Shown: positions 16,360-25,121 of the stretch, one piece after another
Position numbering within the stretch: the stretch's first letter is position 1
Layout: each line of letters starts with the position of its first letter
Assembly: GCA_948470755.1 (NCBI GenBank)
Contig: CAOKPU010000018.1
Location: 1 to 45,911 of the forward strand
Reading direction: 5' to 3'
Source: an uncultured Lachnospiraceae bacterium
Lineage (GTDB): Bacteria > Bacillota > Clostridia > Lachnospirales > Lachnospiraceae
Length of the DNA stretch: 45,911 nucleotides
Notes under the pieces: generated by a model
What the model saw: only the letters and a program-made list of their open reading frames with translations
Told to the model about the DNA's origin: nothing
Database searches by the model: none
Made by a program: the position numbers and the translations under genes

Positions 16360-17715
16360 TCAGGCTTCTGCCTTCTTTCCATCGTTTTTCGGCGCGGGTT
16401 TTTTATTCCGCTTTGCAAGCTGCATTTTACGCATGGATTTGATCGTCTGGGTCAGCGGCCGCTTCGCCGGACAGACAAAACTGCAGCATCCGCATTCGCA
16501 GCATTCCATGCCATTGTGAGAAAGAAAGGCCTCTTCATCGTAATGCTCCGCAAAATCCGCCAATTTCCTTGGCACTACCCTTCCCGGACAGACCTCCACA
16601 CATTTCCCGCAGTTGATGCAGGCGCTTGGCTCCATCTTGGAAACATCGTCCTGTGTCAGGCATAAAAGGGCTGAAGCCGTCTTCGTGGTAGGTACATCCA
16701 AATCAAAAATGCCAAAGCCCATCATCGGCCCGCCCGAAATAATCTTCACCGGCTCTTCTTTAAAACCTCCCGCCTCTTCTACCAATTCATGATAATTGGT
16801 TCCGATCCGCACGATAAAATTACGTGGATCGGCAATTGCGTCCCCCGTTACCGTCACGATACGATGCATCAACGGTTTGCCAAGCATTACCGCATGATAG
16901 ATTGCCACAACCGTATCCACGTTATCCACAACGCATCCTGCATCTGCCGGAAGCATACTGGAATTAATGCTTCTTCCCGTAGCCGCATAAATCAACTGTC
17001 GTTCCGCGCCTTGCGGGTATTTCGTTTTCAATGCTTTTACGCTTATTTTCGGTTCGTCTTTCGTCAGTTTTTTCAAAAGTTCAATACAATCCGGTTTATT
17101 ATCCTCCACTGCAAGAATCCCTCTCGCATTATCGAAAAGACGAAGCATGATCTTCAACCCTCCAATAAGTTTTTCCGGTTCCTCCAGCATCCTGCGGTAA
17201 TCTGAAGTCAAATAAGGTTCACACTCCGCGCAGTTGGCGATGACATAATCTATTTTTTCCGGTGCTTTCGGCGAAAGCTTGATAAAAGTCGGGAAACCGG
17301 CGCCGCCCATGCCAACGACCCCCGCTTCCTTTACTCTTCCGATAATCTCTTCCTTGGATAACTGCTCTGCCGATTCCACCGGCGAATATTCCACCTCTTC
17401 ATATTCCCCATCGTTCTCAATCACGATGCTCATTACATTATCCCCTGTCACAACCCGCCTTGGTTCGATCGCCTTTACGGTTCCCGATACGGTAGCATAA
17501 ATCGGGGCCGATACAAAACCGGAAGCCTCCGCAATCTTCTGTCCGGTCAGCACCCGATCGCCTTTTGCCACTATCGGCGTTGCCGGGGCGCCAATATGCT
17601 GGGATAAAGGATATACCAGATCCCCTTTGGGCAGCACTGCCTTTATCGGCTTATCCTTCGACAGCTCTTTTCCGTCATAAGGATGGATGCCGCCCACGAA
17701 TGTTAACTTAGCCAT
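16360..17715 (-). CDS. rnfC: Rnf electron transport complex subunit C
   Basis: Peripheral NADH/FMN-binding subunit where NAD+ is reduced or NADH oxidised. Order: N-terminal barrel-sandwich region (about 1-110), a nucleotide/FMN-binding region (GMGGAGFPTFIK, NCAECEPYLTSDYR) and two 4Fe-4S motifs near the C-terminus, CINCGKCVEVCP and CECGCCSFVCP. It has 451 residues and lacks the long repeat tail of proteobacterial RnfC. It is first in the operon; its leader holds a GAGCAG/CTGCTC hairpin (17753-17776). The 204-base divergent gap to 17920 is A/T-rich, but I cannot fix a promoter there. Confidence 0.96.
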   Translation of the reverse strand: MAKLTFVGGIHPYDGKELSKDKPIKAVLPKGDLVYPLSQHIGAPATPIVAKGDRVLTGQKIAEASGFVSAPIYATVSGTVKAIEPRRVVTGDNVMSIVIENDGEYEEVEYSPVESAEQLSKEEIIGRVKEAGVVGMGGAGFPTFIKLSPKAPEKIDYVIANCAECEPYLTSDYRRMLEEPEKLIGGLKIMLRLFDNARGILAVEDNKPDCIELLKKLTKDEPKISVKALKTKYPQGAERQLIYAATGRSINSSMLPADAGCVVDNVDTVVAIYHAVMLGKPLMHRIVTVTGDAIADPRNFIVRIGTNYHELVEEAGGFKEEPVKIISGGPMMGFGIFDLDVPTTKTASALLCLTQDDVSKMEPSACINCGKCVEVCPGRVVPRKLADFAEHYDEEAFLSHNGMECCECGCCSFVCPAKRPLTQTIKSMRKMQLAKRNKKPAPKNDGKKAEA

Positions 17716-17919
17716 TTGTCACCCTTCTTTCTCTCAGAATTCAAACGTCACCGAGCAGCCTTCTTACGTCCTGCTCCCGTCCCCATGTTGCTGAACGCGA
17801 CGACTTTTAATATCAATATACTATTTTTCTACAAAAAATACTACTGAATTTTAAAAAAACATGCTAAAATAAACTAAAATAAACTAAGAAATATTTTACC
17901 AGAAAGGAAATGATACATC

Positions 17920-19032
17920 ATGAGAACACTACGGCAAACGATACATTTTCCCGATATGAACTATCCTTTGGAGAAAATTGCGCCTTTCAATAAAATCCTT
18001 TTCCTTGATATAGAAACCACAGGCTTTACCGCAAAGAGTTCTTCCCTTTATATGATCGGCGCCGCTTATTACGAAGAGGGAAAATGGTACCTCAAGCAGT
18101 GGTTTGCGAACGGATACGGAGAAGAAGCGGAAATCCTTTCGGCTTTCTTCAACTTTGCAAGAAGCTATACCCATCTCATCCACTTTAACGGCAATAACTT
18201 CGATCTTCCATATCTGCTCCAAAAATGCAGGCAATACGATTTGCCCTATCATTTTAACGGATTTGAAGGGATTGACATTTATCGCAGGATTGCGCCTTAC
18301 AAGGCTTTCCTGCGCCTTCCAAACTGCAAACAGAAAACGTTGGAACAGTTCCTCGGCATTGAACGGGAAGATACCTACAGCGGCGGCGAACTCATCAGCG
18401 TATACCACACATACGTCAAAACCCCTACTGATTACGGCTTTCAGGCACTCGCCCTCCATAATGCGGACGATATGAAAGGTATGCTGCAGATCCTTCCGTT
18501 GCTTTCCTATTATGACCTGTTCAATGAGCTGCCACGGCCAAAAAAAGTACAGGCTAATTATTACCACGATCTTAGCGGGGAACGGCACCAGGAACTGCTT
18601 ATGAAGCTGACCCTCCCCTCCCCTTTGCCCCGATCCCTTTCCGGCGCAGCAGAAGGCTGTTATTTTAAAGGGGAAGGTCCGGAAGCAAGCCTCCGCGTCC
18701 CCCTCTACGAAGAGGAAATGAAATATTTTTATTCTAACTATAAAAACTACTATTATCTTCCGGAAGAAGATACAGCCATCCACAAATCGGTTGCCTCTTA
18801 TGTAGATAAGGACCACCGCACCCAGGCTACCGCCAAAAACTGTTATACACGTAAATTGTCCACCTACCTTCCTCAGTGGGACATCCTCTTCCAGCCATTT
18901 TTCAAAAGAAGCTATGAAGATAGGGATCTTTTCTTTGAACTGACCGAAGAAATGAAAAAGGAACGCCGGCTCTTTTCAGAATATGCCGGGCATGTAATCA
19001 ATATGATTGCCAGTTCCTATGCAAAACCGTAA
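17920..19032 (+). CDS. YprB-like ribonuclease H-fold exonuclease
   Basis: Predicted cytosolic 3'-5' exonuclease of the DnaQ/RNase H-like fold (RNase_H_2, YprB family); the physiological substrate is unknown. The acidic motifs of the fold are visible in the first 200 residues: FLDIETTG (Asp-Glu pair), HFNGNNFDLPYL and HNADDMKGM. About 170 C-terminal residues have no recognised domain. The 370-residue protein starts at the ATG at 17920 after AAAGGAAATGATACATC. It ends in the bidirectional terminator 19125-19162, with a dispersed repeat copy in between. YprB proteins elsewhere often sit beside a YprA-type helicase; none is here. Confidence 0.85.
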   Translation: MRTLRQTIHFPDMNYPLEKIAPFNKILFLDIETTGFTAKSSSLYMIGAAYYEEGKWYLKQWFANGYGEEAEILSAFFNFARSYTHLIHFNGNNFDLPYLLQKCRQYDLPYHFNGFEGIDIYRRIAPYKAFLRLPNCKQKTLEQFLGIEREDTYSGGELISVYHTYVKTPTDYGFQALALHNADDMKGMLQILPLLSYYDLFNELPRPKKVQANYYHDLSGERHQELLMKLTLPSPLPRSLSGAAEGCYFKGEGPEASLRVPLYEEEMKYFYSNYKNYYYLPEEDTAIHKSVASYVDKDHRTQATAKNCYTRKLSTYLPQWDILFQPFFKRSYEDRDLFFELTEEMKKERRLFSEYAGHVINMIASSYAKP

Positions 19033-19041
19033 AGTCCCGTG

Positions 19042-19124
19042 CAACAGAGTGCGCACAAATCTTTTGTGCCATCTGCCAGACGGGGCCGCCGGATGGGCCC
19101 TTTGACACCCGAATCCTATAAGAT
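19042..19124 (-). repeat. Intergenic repeat, GGGGCCGCCGG family, copy 2
   Basis: Begins 9 bases after the exonuclease stop and runs into the terminator. It shares the first 28 bases with copy 1, then CAGACGGGGCCGCCGGATG and ATCCTATAAGATAAAA. On the minus strand it follows the T run of the cheR terminator immediately. Confidence 0.75.
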
Positions 19125-19162
19125 AAAAAAACAAGTTTCCCATCCGGGAAACTTGTTTTTTT
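19125..19162. terminator. Bidirectional terminator between the exonuclease gene and cheR
   Basis: ACAAGTTTCCC (19131-19141) pairs with GGGAAACTTGT (19146-19156) around a 4-base loop, with A and T tracts on the two flanks, so it can end transcription from both sides. Confidence 0.88.
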
Positions 19163-19200
19163 ATTGTCCTTTTCATATAAATATCCAAAAATCCTACCTA

Positions 19201-19977
19201 TCAAGGCTTTTCATAAAAGAAAGAATTTTTTCTTTCATAACCGATTTCTTTATAATTGATAATCTGTTCCGTGCTGCCGATAAATAGCAGTCCCTTACGC
19301 GCAAGAGACTTTTGGAATTTCACAAACACTTCATCTTTTGCCTCTTCCGTAAAATAAATCAATACATTGCGGCAGACGATCATATGCCATCCATCGCGGT
19401 AAGCATCCTTCAGCAGATTATGCTGGCTGAATTCCACCCGTTTTTTAACGCTATCCGATATCTGATAGGATAACCCCACCTTAGTAAAATATTTTTTCTT
19501 TAAATCTTCCGGTACGTTAGCCACACTCTTCGCAGTGTACAATCCAACTTTTGCCTTGGCAATTACCTGTTTATCCAAATCCGTAGCATATATCTTGACT
19601 TGCTCTATTGGAATATGTTTTGACAATGCCATAACAAGAGAATATGGTTCATCCCCTGTGGAACAGGCCGCACTCCATATCTTTAGATTTTTGCCAAATT
19701 TGGAAATCAATTCCGGTATAATCTGCGTATCCAACACTTTCCATTGATCCGCATTACGGTAGAACTCGGATACATTTATCGTAAGATAATTGATAAACTC
19801 TTCAAACTTTGCCGTATTCGTCTTAATGAAAGTCATATACTTGTCATAACCGGTTACTCCATTCTTTGCAATCAGCGTATCAATACGGCGCTTCATCTGT
19901 TTTTCCTTATAGGCGTTCAAATCAATCTTCGTAAGATCATATACCGCTTTTTTAAACCATTCGTAATCATAAGCCAT
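19201..19977 (-). CDS. cheR: CheR-type protein-glutamate O-methyltransferase
   Basis: SAM-dependent methyltransferase that in known systems methylates glutamates of chemoreceptors. The N-terminal helical CheR_N part (about 1-70) includes INVSEFYRN. The catalytic domain shows WSAACSTGDEPYSLVMAL (SAM site), IYATDLDKQVI and CRNVLIYFTEEAK. The 258-residue length is normal. It lies 41 bases after the S1 gene with no terminator between, so it is probably the last gene of the rpiR-to-rpsA operon. No receptor, CheA, CheB or flagellar gene is in the window, which leaves its target open. Confidence 0.92.
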   Translation of the reverse strand: MAYDYEWFKKAVYDLTKIDLNAYKEKQMKRRIDTLIAKNGVTGYDKYMTFIKTNTAKFEEFINYLTINVSEFYRNADQWKVLDTQIIPELISKFGKNLKIWSAACSTGDEPYSLVMALSKHIPIEQVKIYATDLDKQVIAKAKVGLYTAKSVANVPEDLKKKYFTKVGLSYQISDSVKKRVEFSQHNLLKDAYRDGWHMIVCRNVLIYFTEEAKDEVFVKFQKSLARKGLLFIGSTEQIINYKEIGYERKNSFFYEKP

Positions 19978-20018
19978 GGCAAATACCTACCGTCATATTA
20001 ATATTTTTAAACATGATT

Positions 20019-21170
20019 TTATTCTTCTTCAGCGCCATCCTGTCCGTTCGCGATTGCAGCATCAATGTCTACAGATACCACATCTGCATCTTCCTGCGTT
20101 TCTTCTGCCTTAGGTTCGGATGCAAGCATCGCTTTCACGCTCAGGCTGATCTTCTTATCTTCATTATTAAAGTCAACTACCTTCGCCGTGATTTCTTCAC
20201 CTACTTTCAACACATCTGCAGGTTTTTCAATATGTTCTTTGGAAATCTGGGAAACATGGAGCAAAGCATCCACTCCCGGCTCTAACTCAATAAATGCACC
20301 AAAGTCCGTCATTCTTGCCACTTTGCCCTTTACAATGTTGCCCGCGGCATATTTTTCCGCAGCATCCTTCCACGGGTTCGCATCCGCGAATTTAAGGCTT
20401 AACGCAATCTTATTTCCTGTAATCTCTTTGATCAGGACTTTTACTTTTTCACCCACTTTGAACACTTTCTTCGGGTTCTCTACCCTGCCCCATGACATTT
20501 CGGAAATATGCAGAAGGCCGTCTGCACCGCCCAAATCGATGAACGCTCCAAAATCCGTCACATTCTTGACTGTCCCTTCCACCACGTCCCCTTCTTTGAT
20601 GGATTCAAACAGCTTTCTCTGCAGTTCCGCTTTCTCCGCTACGATCAACTGCTTACGGTCGCCAATATATCTTCTTCTCTTAGGATTATATTCACTAATG
20701 ACGAATTGGATCTCCTGTCCTGCATATTTGGACAGATCCCTTTCATAGACATCCGATACAAGGCTTGCCGGAATGAAAATCCTTACTTCCTCCACTACAA
20801 CGCTCAAACCGCCGTCCAAGACCTGAGCCACCTTAGCGGTCAGCACCTCTTTACTGTTAAACGCTTCTTCAATCCTCTTATTCCCCCTGTCAGCCGCCAG
20901 CCGTTTATAAGTAAGAAGGACTTGTCCTTCCCCGTCATTCACTTTCAATACCTTCACTTCCATCGTATCGCCTACTTTAGCGACCGTTGTTAAATCTACA
21001 TTTGGTTCGTTTGTGTATTCGCTTCTTGTCAGTATACCGTCCGACTTGTAGCCGATGTTGAGAATGATCTCTTCAGGCTTTACGTCAATAACTGTGCCTT
21101 CCACTACCTCTCCCGCATGTATAGTCTTTAATGATTCTTCTAACATTTGTTCAAAAGTTAATTCTGACAT
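20019..21170 (-). CDS. rpsA: S1-domain RNA-binding protein, ribosomal protein S1 homologue
   Basis: Binds single-stranded RNA on or near the 30S subunit. Four S1 domains are visible: about residues 14-85, 95-165, 185-255 and 270-340; the last two match the consensus best (EGTVKNVTDFGAFIDLGGADG, GKVARMTDFGAFIELEPGVD). The C-terminal tail is acidic. The 383 residues fit short Firmicute S1 proteins, against six domains in E. coli. The start is the ATG at 21170 with GAGGAGGTTCAAAATT before it. This signal and the first 20 bases lie inside the end of ispH in another frame; in many Clostridia the two proteins are fused. Confidence 0.92.
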   Translation of the reverse strand: MSELTFEQMLEESLKTIHAGEVVEGTVIDVKPEEIILNIGYKSDGILTRSEYTNEPNVDLTTVAKVGDTMEVKVLKVNDGEGQVLLTYKRLAADRGNKRIEEAFNSKEVLTAKVAQVLDGGLSVVVEEVRIFIPASLVSDVYERDLSKYAGQEIQFVISEYNPKRRRYIGDRKQLIVAEKAELQRKLFESIKEGDVVEGTVKNVTDFGAFIDLGGADGLLHISEMSWGRVENPKKVFKVGEKVKVLIKEITGNKIALSLKFADANPWKDAAEKYAAGNIVKGKVARMTDFGAFIELEPGVDALLHVSQISKEHIEKPADVLKVGEEITAKVVDFNNEDKKISLSVKAMLASEPKAEETQEDADVVSVDIDAAIANGQDGAEEE

Positions 21171-22017
21171 AATTTTGAACCTCCTCAATAATATTATTTG
21201 GGGTAGACGCCCCGGCAGTAATACCGACCGGTGAAGCCGTTTTAGGTAGTTCTAAACGCAAGTCATCCAGTGTCTGTATAAAATAAGTATTCTCACATTC
21301 TTCTCTACAAATCTCGTACAGCTTCCTTGTATTAGAACTGTGAGTACCCCCTATTACTATCATGTTTTCAACCTGAGACGCAATCTGCCTCGCCTCAGTC
21401 TGCCGTTCTTCCGTTGCGCTACATATAGTGTTCACAACACTAACATTGTAACCTTTTTTCAAAAAAATTTCAACTAGTTCTTTAAATTTGTTGTAGTTAA
21501 ATGTCGTTTGGGAAACAATGCATATTTCTTCCCCTTTTAAAGCGATGTTTTTTTCCTCATTCAAAAAGGATTCCGCCTGCTCTTTCGATTCCAGGACTGT
21601 GGTTTCCGTTACTGACCAGCCCCTGATCCCCTCCACTTCCGGGTGTCCGGGATTACCAATAATCACGATCCGTTTCCCCTGCCTGCTTTCCTTCTCTACA
21701 ATATCATGAATCCTTTTCACAAAAGGGCAGGTAGCATCCACGCATTCCAATCCTTTGCGCTCCAACAGATCGTACACCTCTTTTGCCACGCCGTGGGAAC
21801 GTATCACAACCGTCCCTCTTTCCAGCCTCTCAAGCCCATCTATCCCCTCAACCACAGTAGCTCCCCTCTCCTCCAGGTCTTTGACCACTGCTTCATTATG
21901 GATAATCGGGCCGAAAGTATAAATTTTCTTTCCATTTTCCAATTGCTCATAAACCTTTTCCACAGCCCTTTTTACCCCAAAACAGAATCCGGCGCTCTTT
22001 GCCCTTATCACTTTCAT
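21151..22017 (-). CDS. ispH: 4-hydroxy-3-methylbut-2-enyl diphosphate reductase
   Basis: Last step of the MEP isoprenoid pathway, producing IPP and DMAPP with a 4Fe-4S cluster. The three cluster cysteines are visible in AGFCFGVKRAV (Cys12), DATCPFVKRIH and NTICSATEERQ. Other family motifs are GPIIHNEAVV, IRSHGV and SSNTRKLYEI. The 288-residue length is normal for the stand-alone enzyme. The stop lies 20 bases inside the S1 gene, in a different frame. It lies in the operon after cmk, a common clostridial order. Confidence 0.96.
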   Translation of the reverse strand: MKVIRAKSAGFCFGVKRAVEKVYEQLENGKKIYTFGPIIHNEAVVKDLEERGATVVEGIDGLERLERGTVVIRSHGVAKEVYDLLERKGLECVDATCPFVKRIHDIVEKESRQGKRIVIIGNPGHPEVEGIRGWSVTETTVLESKEQAESFLNEEKNIALKGEEICIVSQTTFNYNKFKELVEIFLKKGYNVSVVNTICSATEERQTEARQIASQVENMIVIGGTHSSNTRKLYEICREECENTYFIQTLDDLRLELPKTASPVGITAGASTPNNIIEEVQNYVRINF

Positions 22018-22062
22018 CCTTATGATACTCCTTTTTCTCTCCCGGACTATTATATAACCGGT

Positions 22063-22731
22063 TCACACGCCCGGTTTTCTGCAAAGCCCAATGATCGCCT
22101 CTGCCACTTCATCGATCGTCATATCCGATGAATCCACAAGCACGGCATCTTCTGCTTTGCGAAGCGGGGAAACCTCCCGGCTCATATCCCGTTTATCCCG
22201 CTCAATAATATCTTTTTCTATCTGCGCAAAGTCGCATTCCACGCCTTTTGCCGTCAGTTCGTCATATCTTCTTTTCGCCCGGGTTGCACTGCCCGCGGTC
22301 AAATAAACCTTCACATCCGCATCCGGCAATACGCAAGTGCCGATATCCCTGCCATCCATCACCACATCCGATTCCTTAGCCAAAAGCTGTTGGAGTTCCA
22401 CCAGTTTCCTGCGGACATCAGGGTTGGCGCTGCTTTCACAAGCCATATTGCTTACTTCTTCCGTCCTTATAAGTCCATTTACGTTTTCACCGTTTAAAAG
22501 AACTACTTGCTCTCCATCCACATAACGGATCGTAATATCCGCTTCCTTACATATCCCGCTTATTTTATCCTTCTCCTCCGGCCGGATCCCGTTACGGATA
22601 AAGTATAGCGCCATAGCGCGGTACATCGCACCTGTATCCACATAAATAAATTGCATTTTTTTTGCAATTTTTCTTGCTATCGTGCTTTTCCCCGCCCCTG
22701 CCGGGCCGTCAATCGCTATATTATAACTCAT
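22063..22731 (-). CDS. cmk: Cytidylate kinase
   Basis: Phosphorylates CMP and dCMP using ATP. The P-loop GPAGAGKST is at residues 8-16, YVDTGAMYRA follows, and the CMP-binding region includes MDGRDIGTCVLPDADVKVYL. A DKRDMSREVSPL lid segment is near the C-terminal third. The 222 residues are typical. It overlaps the preceding flavoprotein gene by 11 bases and is followed by ispH 45 bases on. Confidence 0.96.
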   Translation of the reverse strand: MSYNIAIDGPAGAGKSTIARKIAKKMQFIYVDTGAMYRAMALYFIRNGIRPEEKDKISGICKEADITIRYVDGEQVVLLNGENVNGLIRTEEVSNMACESSANPDVRRKLVELQQLLAKESDVVMDGRDIGTCVLPDADVKVYLTAGSATRAKRRYDELTAKGVECDFAQIEKDIIERDKRDMSREVSPLRKAEDAVLVDSSDMTIDEVAEAIIGLCRKPGV

Positions 22732-23983
22732 TTAAATCACCATTCTCCTTTCCTGCGGCACAAATCCCTGCCTGATATCCGGTAGACCATGCGATCTGCA
22801 GGTTAAAACCGCCGGTCAATGCATCGGTGTCCAGGATTTCACCTGCAAAATAAAGCCCCTTTATCAATTTGGACTCCATCGTAGAAGGATTGACCTCCTT
22901 TACGCAAATGCCTCCCTGAGTAATGACTGCTTCCGCATAATCCCTGGTCCCTGTTACCGTCATTTCCATATTCTTTATGATATAAGCAAAATGCAACCGT
23001 TCCTCTTTTGTAATTTCATGGATTTTCTTCTCCCCGTCTATGCCGGATAATTCCACCATTACAGGAATCAGCTTGGATGGGAAAAGGCCGCCTAAAGAAT
23101 TTTTGAATTGTTTATTTTTATTTGCTTCAAAATCCCTTAAAAGCCTCCTATCCAATTGTTCCGGCGTAAGCGCCGGTTTCAAATCCAGCCGCAGCGCCGC
23201 TTTTCCCCTTTTGCATTTCTTCCTGTAATAACTGCTCGCACTTAATATCAACGGCCCGCTCACGCCAAAATGAGTAAAAAGCATTTCCCCGAATCCTTCA
23301 TAAAAAGGCTTCTTATCTTTGGCTGCAAGAAATACTTTCACGTTTTTCAAGGAAAGCCCTTGCAAGGATCTGCACCATTTTTCCTGAATGTTAAACGGCA
23401 CAAGCGAAGGGAAAGTTTCTTTTATTGTATGCCCCTTTTCGGCAGCCATACGGTAGCCATCCCCGTCCGAACCGGTAGAAGGATAAGCCAGCCCTCCTGT
23501 TGCCATAATAACAGCGTCCCCCTCCTCTTTTTTCCCGCCTTTCAGCCCTACTCCCGTTATCCTCCCTTCCCGGATTGTCAGGCTTTCCACTTCCGTATGC
23601 AGCCTTATATCCACTTTCCTTTTCCGCATCTGCCGTTCCAATGCAGCAATGACATCCGAAGAATGATCGGAAACCGGAAATACCCTGCCTCCTCTTTCCG
23701 TTTTCACCGGGCATCCTGCTTTTTCAAACCAGTTCATCACTGCCTGATTGTCAAATCCATAAAAAGCGCTATATAAAAACTTCGGATTTGTCACCACATT
23801 CCGAAATATTTCTTCCATATCACAGGCATTGGTCAGATTGCACCTTCCCTTACCTGTAATAAATAATTTCTTCCCAAGTTTTTCATTCTTTTCATACAGC
23901 GTTACCTTTATTCCCTTTTCTGCGGCAGCCGCAGCAGCCATCATTCCCGCCGCCCCGCCGCCAATGACGATTATTTTTTTCAT
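22721..23983 (-). CDS. HI0933/BaiN-family NAD(P)/FAD-dependent oxidoreductase
   Basis: Flavoprotein with a Rossmann dinucleotide fold: VIGGGAAGMMAAAAAAEKG at about residues 5-23, then LYEKNEKLGKKLFITGKGRCN, the hallmark of the HI0933 family, and a C-terminal FAD segment GLYFAGEILDTDALTGGFNLQ. The 420 residues are typical. One relative, BaiN, was linked to bile acid 7-dehydroxylation, but most members sit next to cmk-ispH as here and have no assigned substrate. It overlaps the regulator gene by 4 bases (ATGA). Confidence 0.9.
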   Translation of the reverse strand: MKKIIVIGGGAAGMMAAAAAAEKGIKVTLYEKNEKLGKKLFITGKGRCNLTNACDMEEIFRNVVTNPKFLYSAFYGFDNQAVMNWFEKAGCPVKTERGGRVFPVSDHSSDVIAALERQMRKRKVDIRLHTEVESLTIREGRITGVGLKGGKKEEGDAVIMATGGLAYPSTGSDGDGYRMAAEKGHTIKETFPSLVPFNIQEKWCRSLQGLSLKNVKVFLAAKDKKPFYEGFGEMLFTHFGVSGPLILSASSYYRKKCKRGKAALRLDLKPALTPEQLDRRLLRDFEANKNKQFKNSLGGLFPSKLIPVMVELSGIDGEKKIHEITKEERLHFAYIIKNMEMTVTGTRDYAEAVITQGGICVKEVNPSTMESKLIKGLYFAGEILDTDALTGGFNLQIAWSTGYQAGICAAGKENGDLNEL

Positions 23984-24957
23984 CCTCCGCTTCCTCTCTC
24001 ACTTTTTTCCTTCATCAGAGGATAATCCAGCATCGGCTCCTCGTCAATAAAGTTAATCTCATCATTCAGGTAAACCTGATAATTATTCCATACCTGCTCC
24101 AGTTCTTCCAGATTGTGTTTGACATCTTCCGGCCTCTTTAGGCACAGCGCCACCACCAGCGCATTGATCAGGCTCAAAGGCGCTACCAGGGAATCCACAA
24201 TAGATACCATATCGCTCCTGGCAAAAAGATTGCAGGAAGAATAAAGATTCATGGGAGAATGTACGCTGTCCGTAATGGCAACTACTTTTGCATTCCTATC
24301 ATTAGCAAATTCCATCGCCTTCAATGTCCGCATGGAATACCTTGGAAAACTGATCCCAATGATAGCATCTTTTTCCCCAATCCGTATCATCTGCTCAAAC
24401 ATCTCGCTGGTGCTTGTCGTCCTTAACAATACGACATTGCCCCTTATCATATTCAAATAAAAACAGAGAAAGTCAGCCAAAGGCTCGCAACTCCTGATGC
24501 CCACGATATACAAGGTACTGGCTTCCAAAATAATATCCACCGCCGTCTCAAAGGAAACCCCGTCCAAATGATCCATAGTATGCTGCAATTTTTCAATATC
24601 CGCTTTCAACACCGAAGTCAATATTTCCGACTGCGTGCTTTTACCGTATTTTACCCCAATCTTCTGGACCGAATTCAATTTATCCTTAACCCATTCTTCC
24701 AAGGCTTTCTGAAAATCAGGATAACCGTCATATCCAAGGCCTGCGGCAAATCTTACTACAGTAGATTCGCTTGACCCAACGGTCTCCCCCAGCTTTGCCG
24801 CCGTCATAAACACTGCCTGTTCATAATGATTCGTAATATAAGCGGCAATCGCCTTATGGCTTTTGCTCATCTTGGGATATTTTTCATTTATTTTGGAAAT
24901 GACATCCCCTTCTGCCCTGCTCTTTCTTTCCATCTCCATCCTATGTATATCCTTCAC
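23980..24957 (-). CDS. MurR/RpiR family transcriptional regulator
   Basis: Helix-turn-helix domain at about residues 15-95 (MSKSHKAIAAYI..KLGETVGSSESTVVRFAAGLG) and a SIS sugar-phosphate-binding domain at about 130-275 (LYIVGIRSCEPLADFL, AIIGISFPRYSMRTLKA). The family usually senses phosphosugars; the ligand here is unknown. It heads an operon of housekeeping genes, which is unusual for a sugar regulator. The start is taken as GTG at 24957; an ATG at 24939 is possible. The promoter 25020-25048 carries two copies of TTGAAAAAACAT 21 bases apart, a candidate operator, so autoregulation is plausible. Confidence 0.9.
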   Translation of the reverse strand: MKDIHRMEMERKSRAEGDVISKINEKYPKMSKSHKAIAAYITNHYEQAVFMTAAKLGETVGSSESTVVRFAAGLGYDGYPDFQKALEEWVKDKLNSVQKIGVKYGKSTQSEILTSVLKADIEKLQHTMDHLDGVSFETAVDIILEASTLYIVGIRSCEPLADFLCFYLNMIRGNVVLLRTTSTSEMFEQMIRIGEKDAIIGISFPRYSMRTLKAMEFANDRNAKVVAITDSVHSPMNLYSSCNLFARSDMVSIVDSLVAPLSLINALVVALCLKRPEDVKHNLEELEQVWNNYQVYLNDEINFIDEEPMLDYPLMKEKSERGSGG

Positions 24958-25019
24958 TCTCTTTCAAACATGCCGCCCATAGCAGCGCCAATCCGTCTCC
25001 CTTTGCACATTTTCTTACC

Positions 25020-25048
25020 AGTATATATGTTTTTTCAATAAATGGCAA
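25020..25048 (-). promoter_or_regulatory. Promoter of the rpiR-type operon
   Basis: Minus strand TTGCCA, 17-base spacer, TATACT. It would drive the regulator, flavoprotein, cmk, ispH, rpsA and cheR, which are joined by overlaps or short gaps. Confidence 0.7.
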
Positions 25049-25059
25049 TGTTTTTTCAA
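25027..25059 (-). promoter_or_regulatory. Direct repeat TTGAAAAAACAT, candidate operator
   Basis: Two exact 12-base copies (25027-25038 and 25048-25059 on the plus strand, reading ATGTTTTTTCAA) with starts 21 bases apart, two helical turns. One copy lies in the promoter spacer and the other just upstream of the -35 box. Confidence 0.5.
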
Positions 25060-25121
25060 AAGGCATATCCGGCGGCCCCGCCTGGTGGATATGCCTTTTG
25101 ATACCCGGATCCTATAATGCG
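25057..25121 (-). repeat. Intergenic repeat, GGGGCCGCCGG family, copy 3 (short form)
   Basis: CAAAAGGCATATCC (25057-25070) pairs with GGATATGCCTTTTG (25087-25100), enclosing GGCGGCCCCGCC, then GATACCCGGATCCTATAATGCG. On the minus strand the TATAGGAT end follows the T run of the oadA terminator directly. The other end abuts the candidate operator of the rpiR-type gene. Confidence 0.75.

Noticed and set aside
19042-19124. Dispersed repeat considered as a miniature group IIC intron because it sits after a terminator
   Set aside because: No domain V-like sequence or other group II intron feature is visible; only the location resembles that class.
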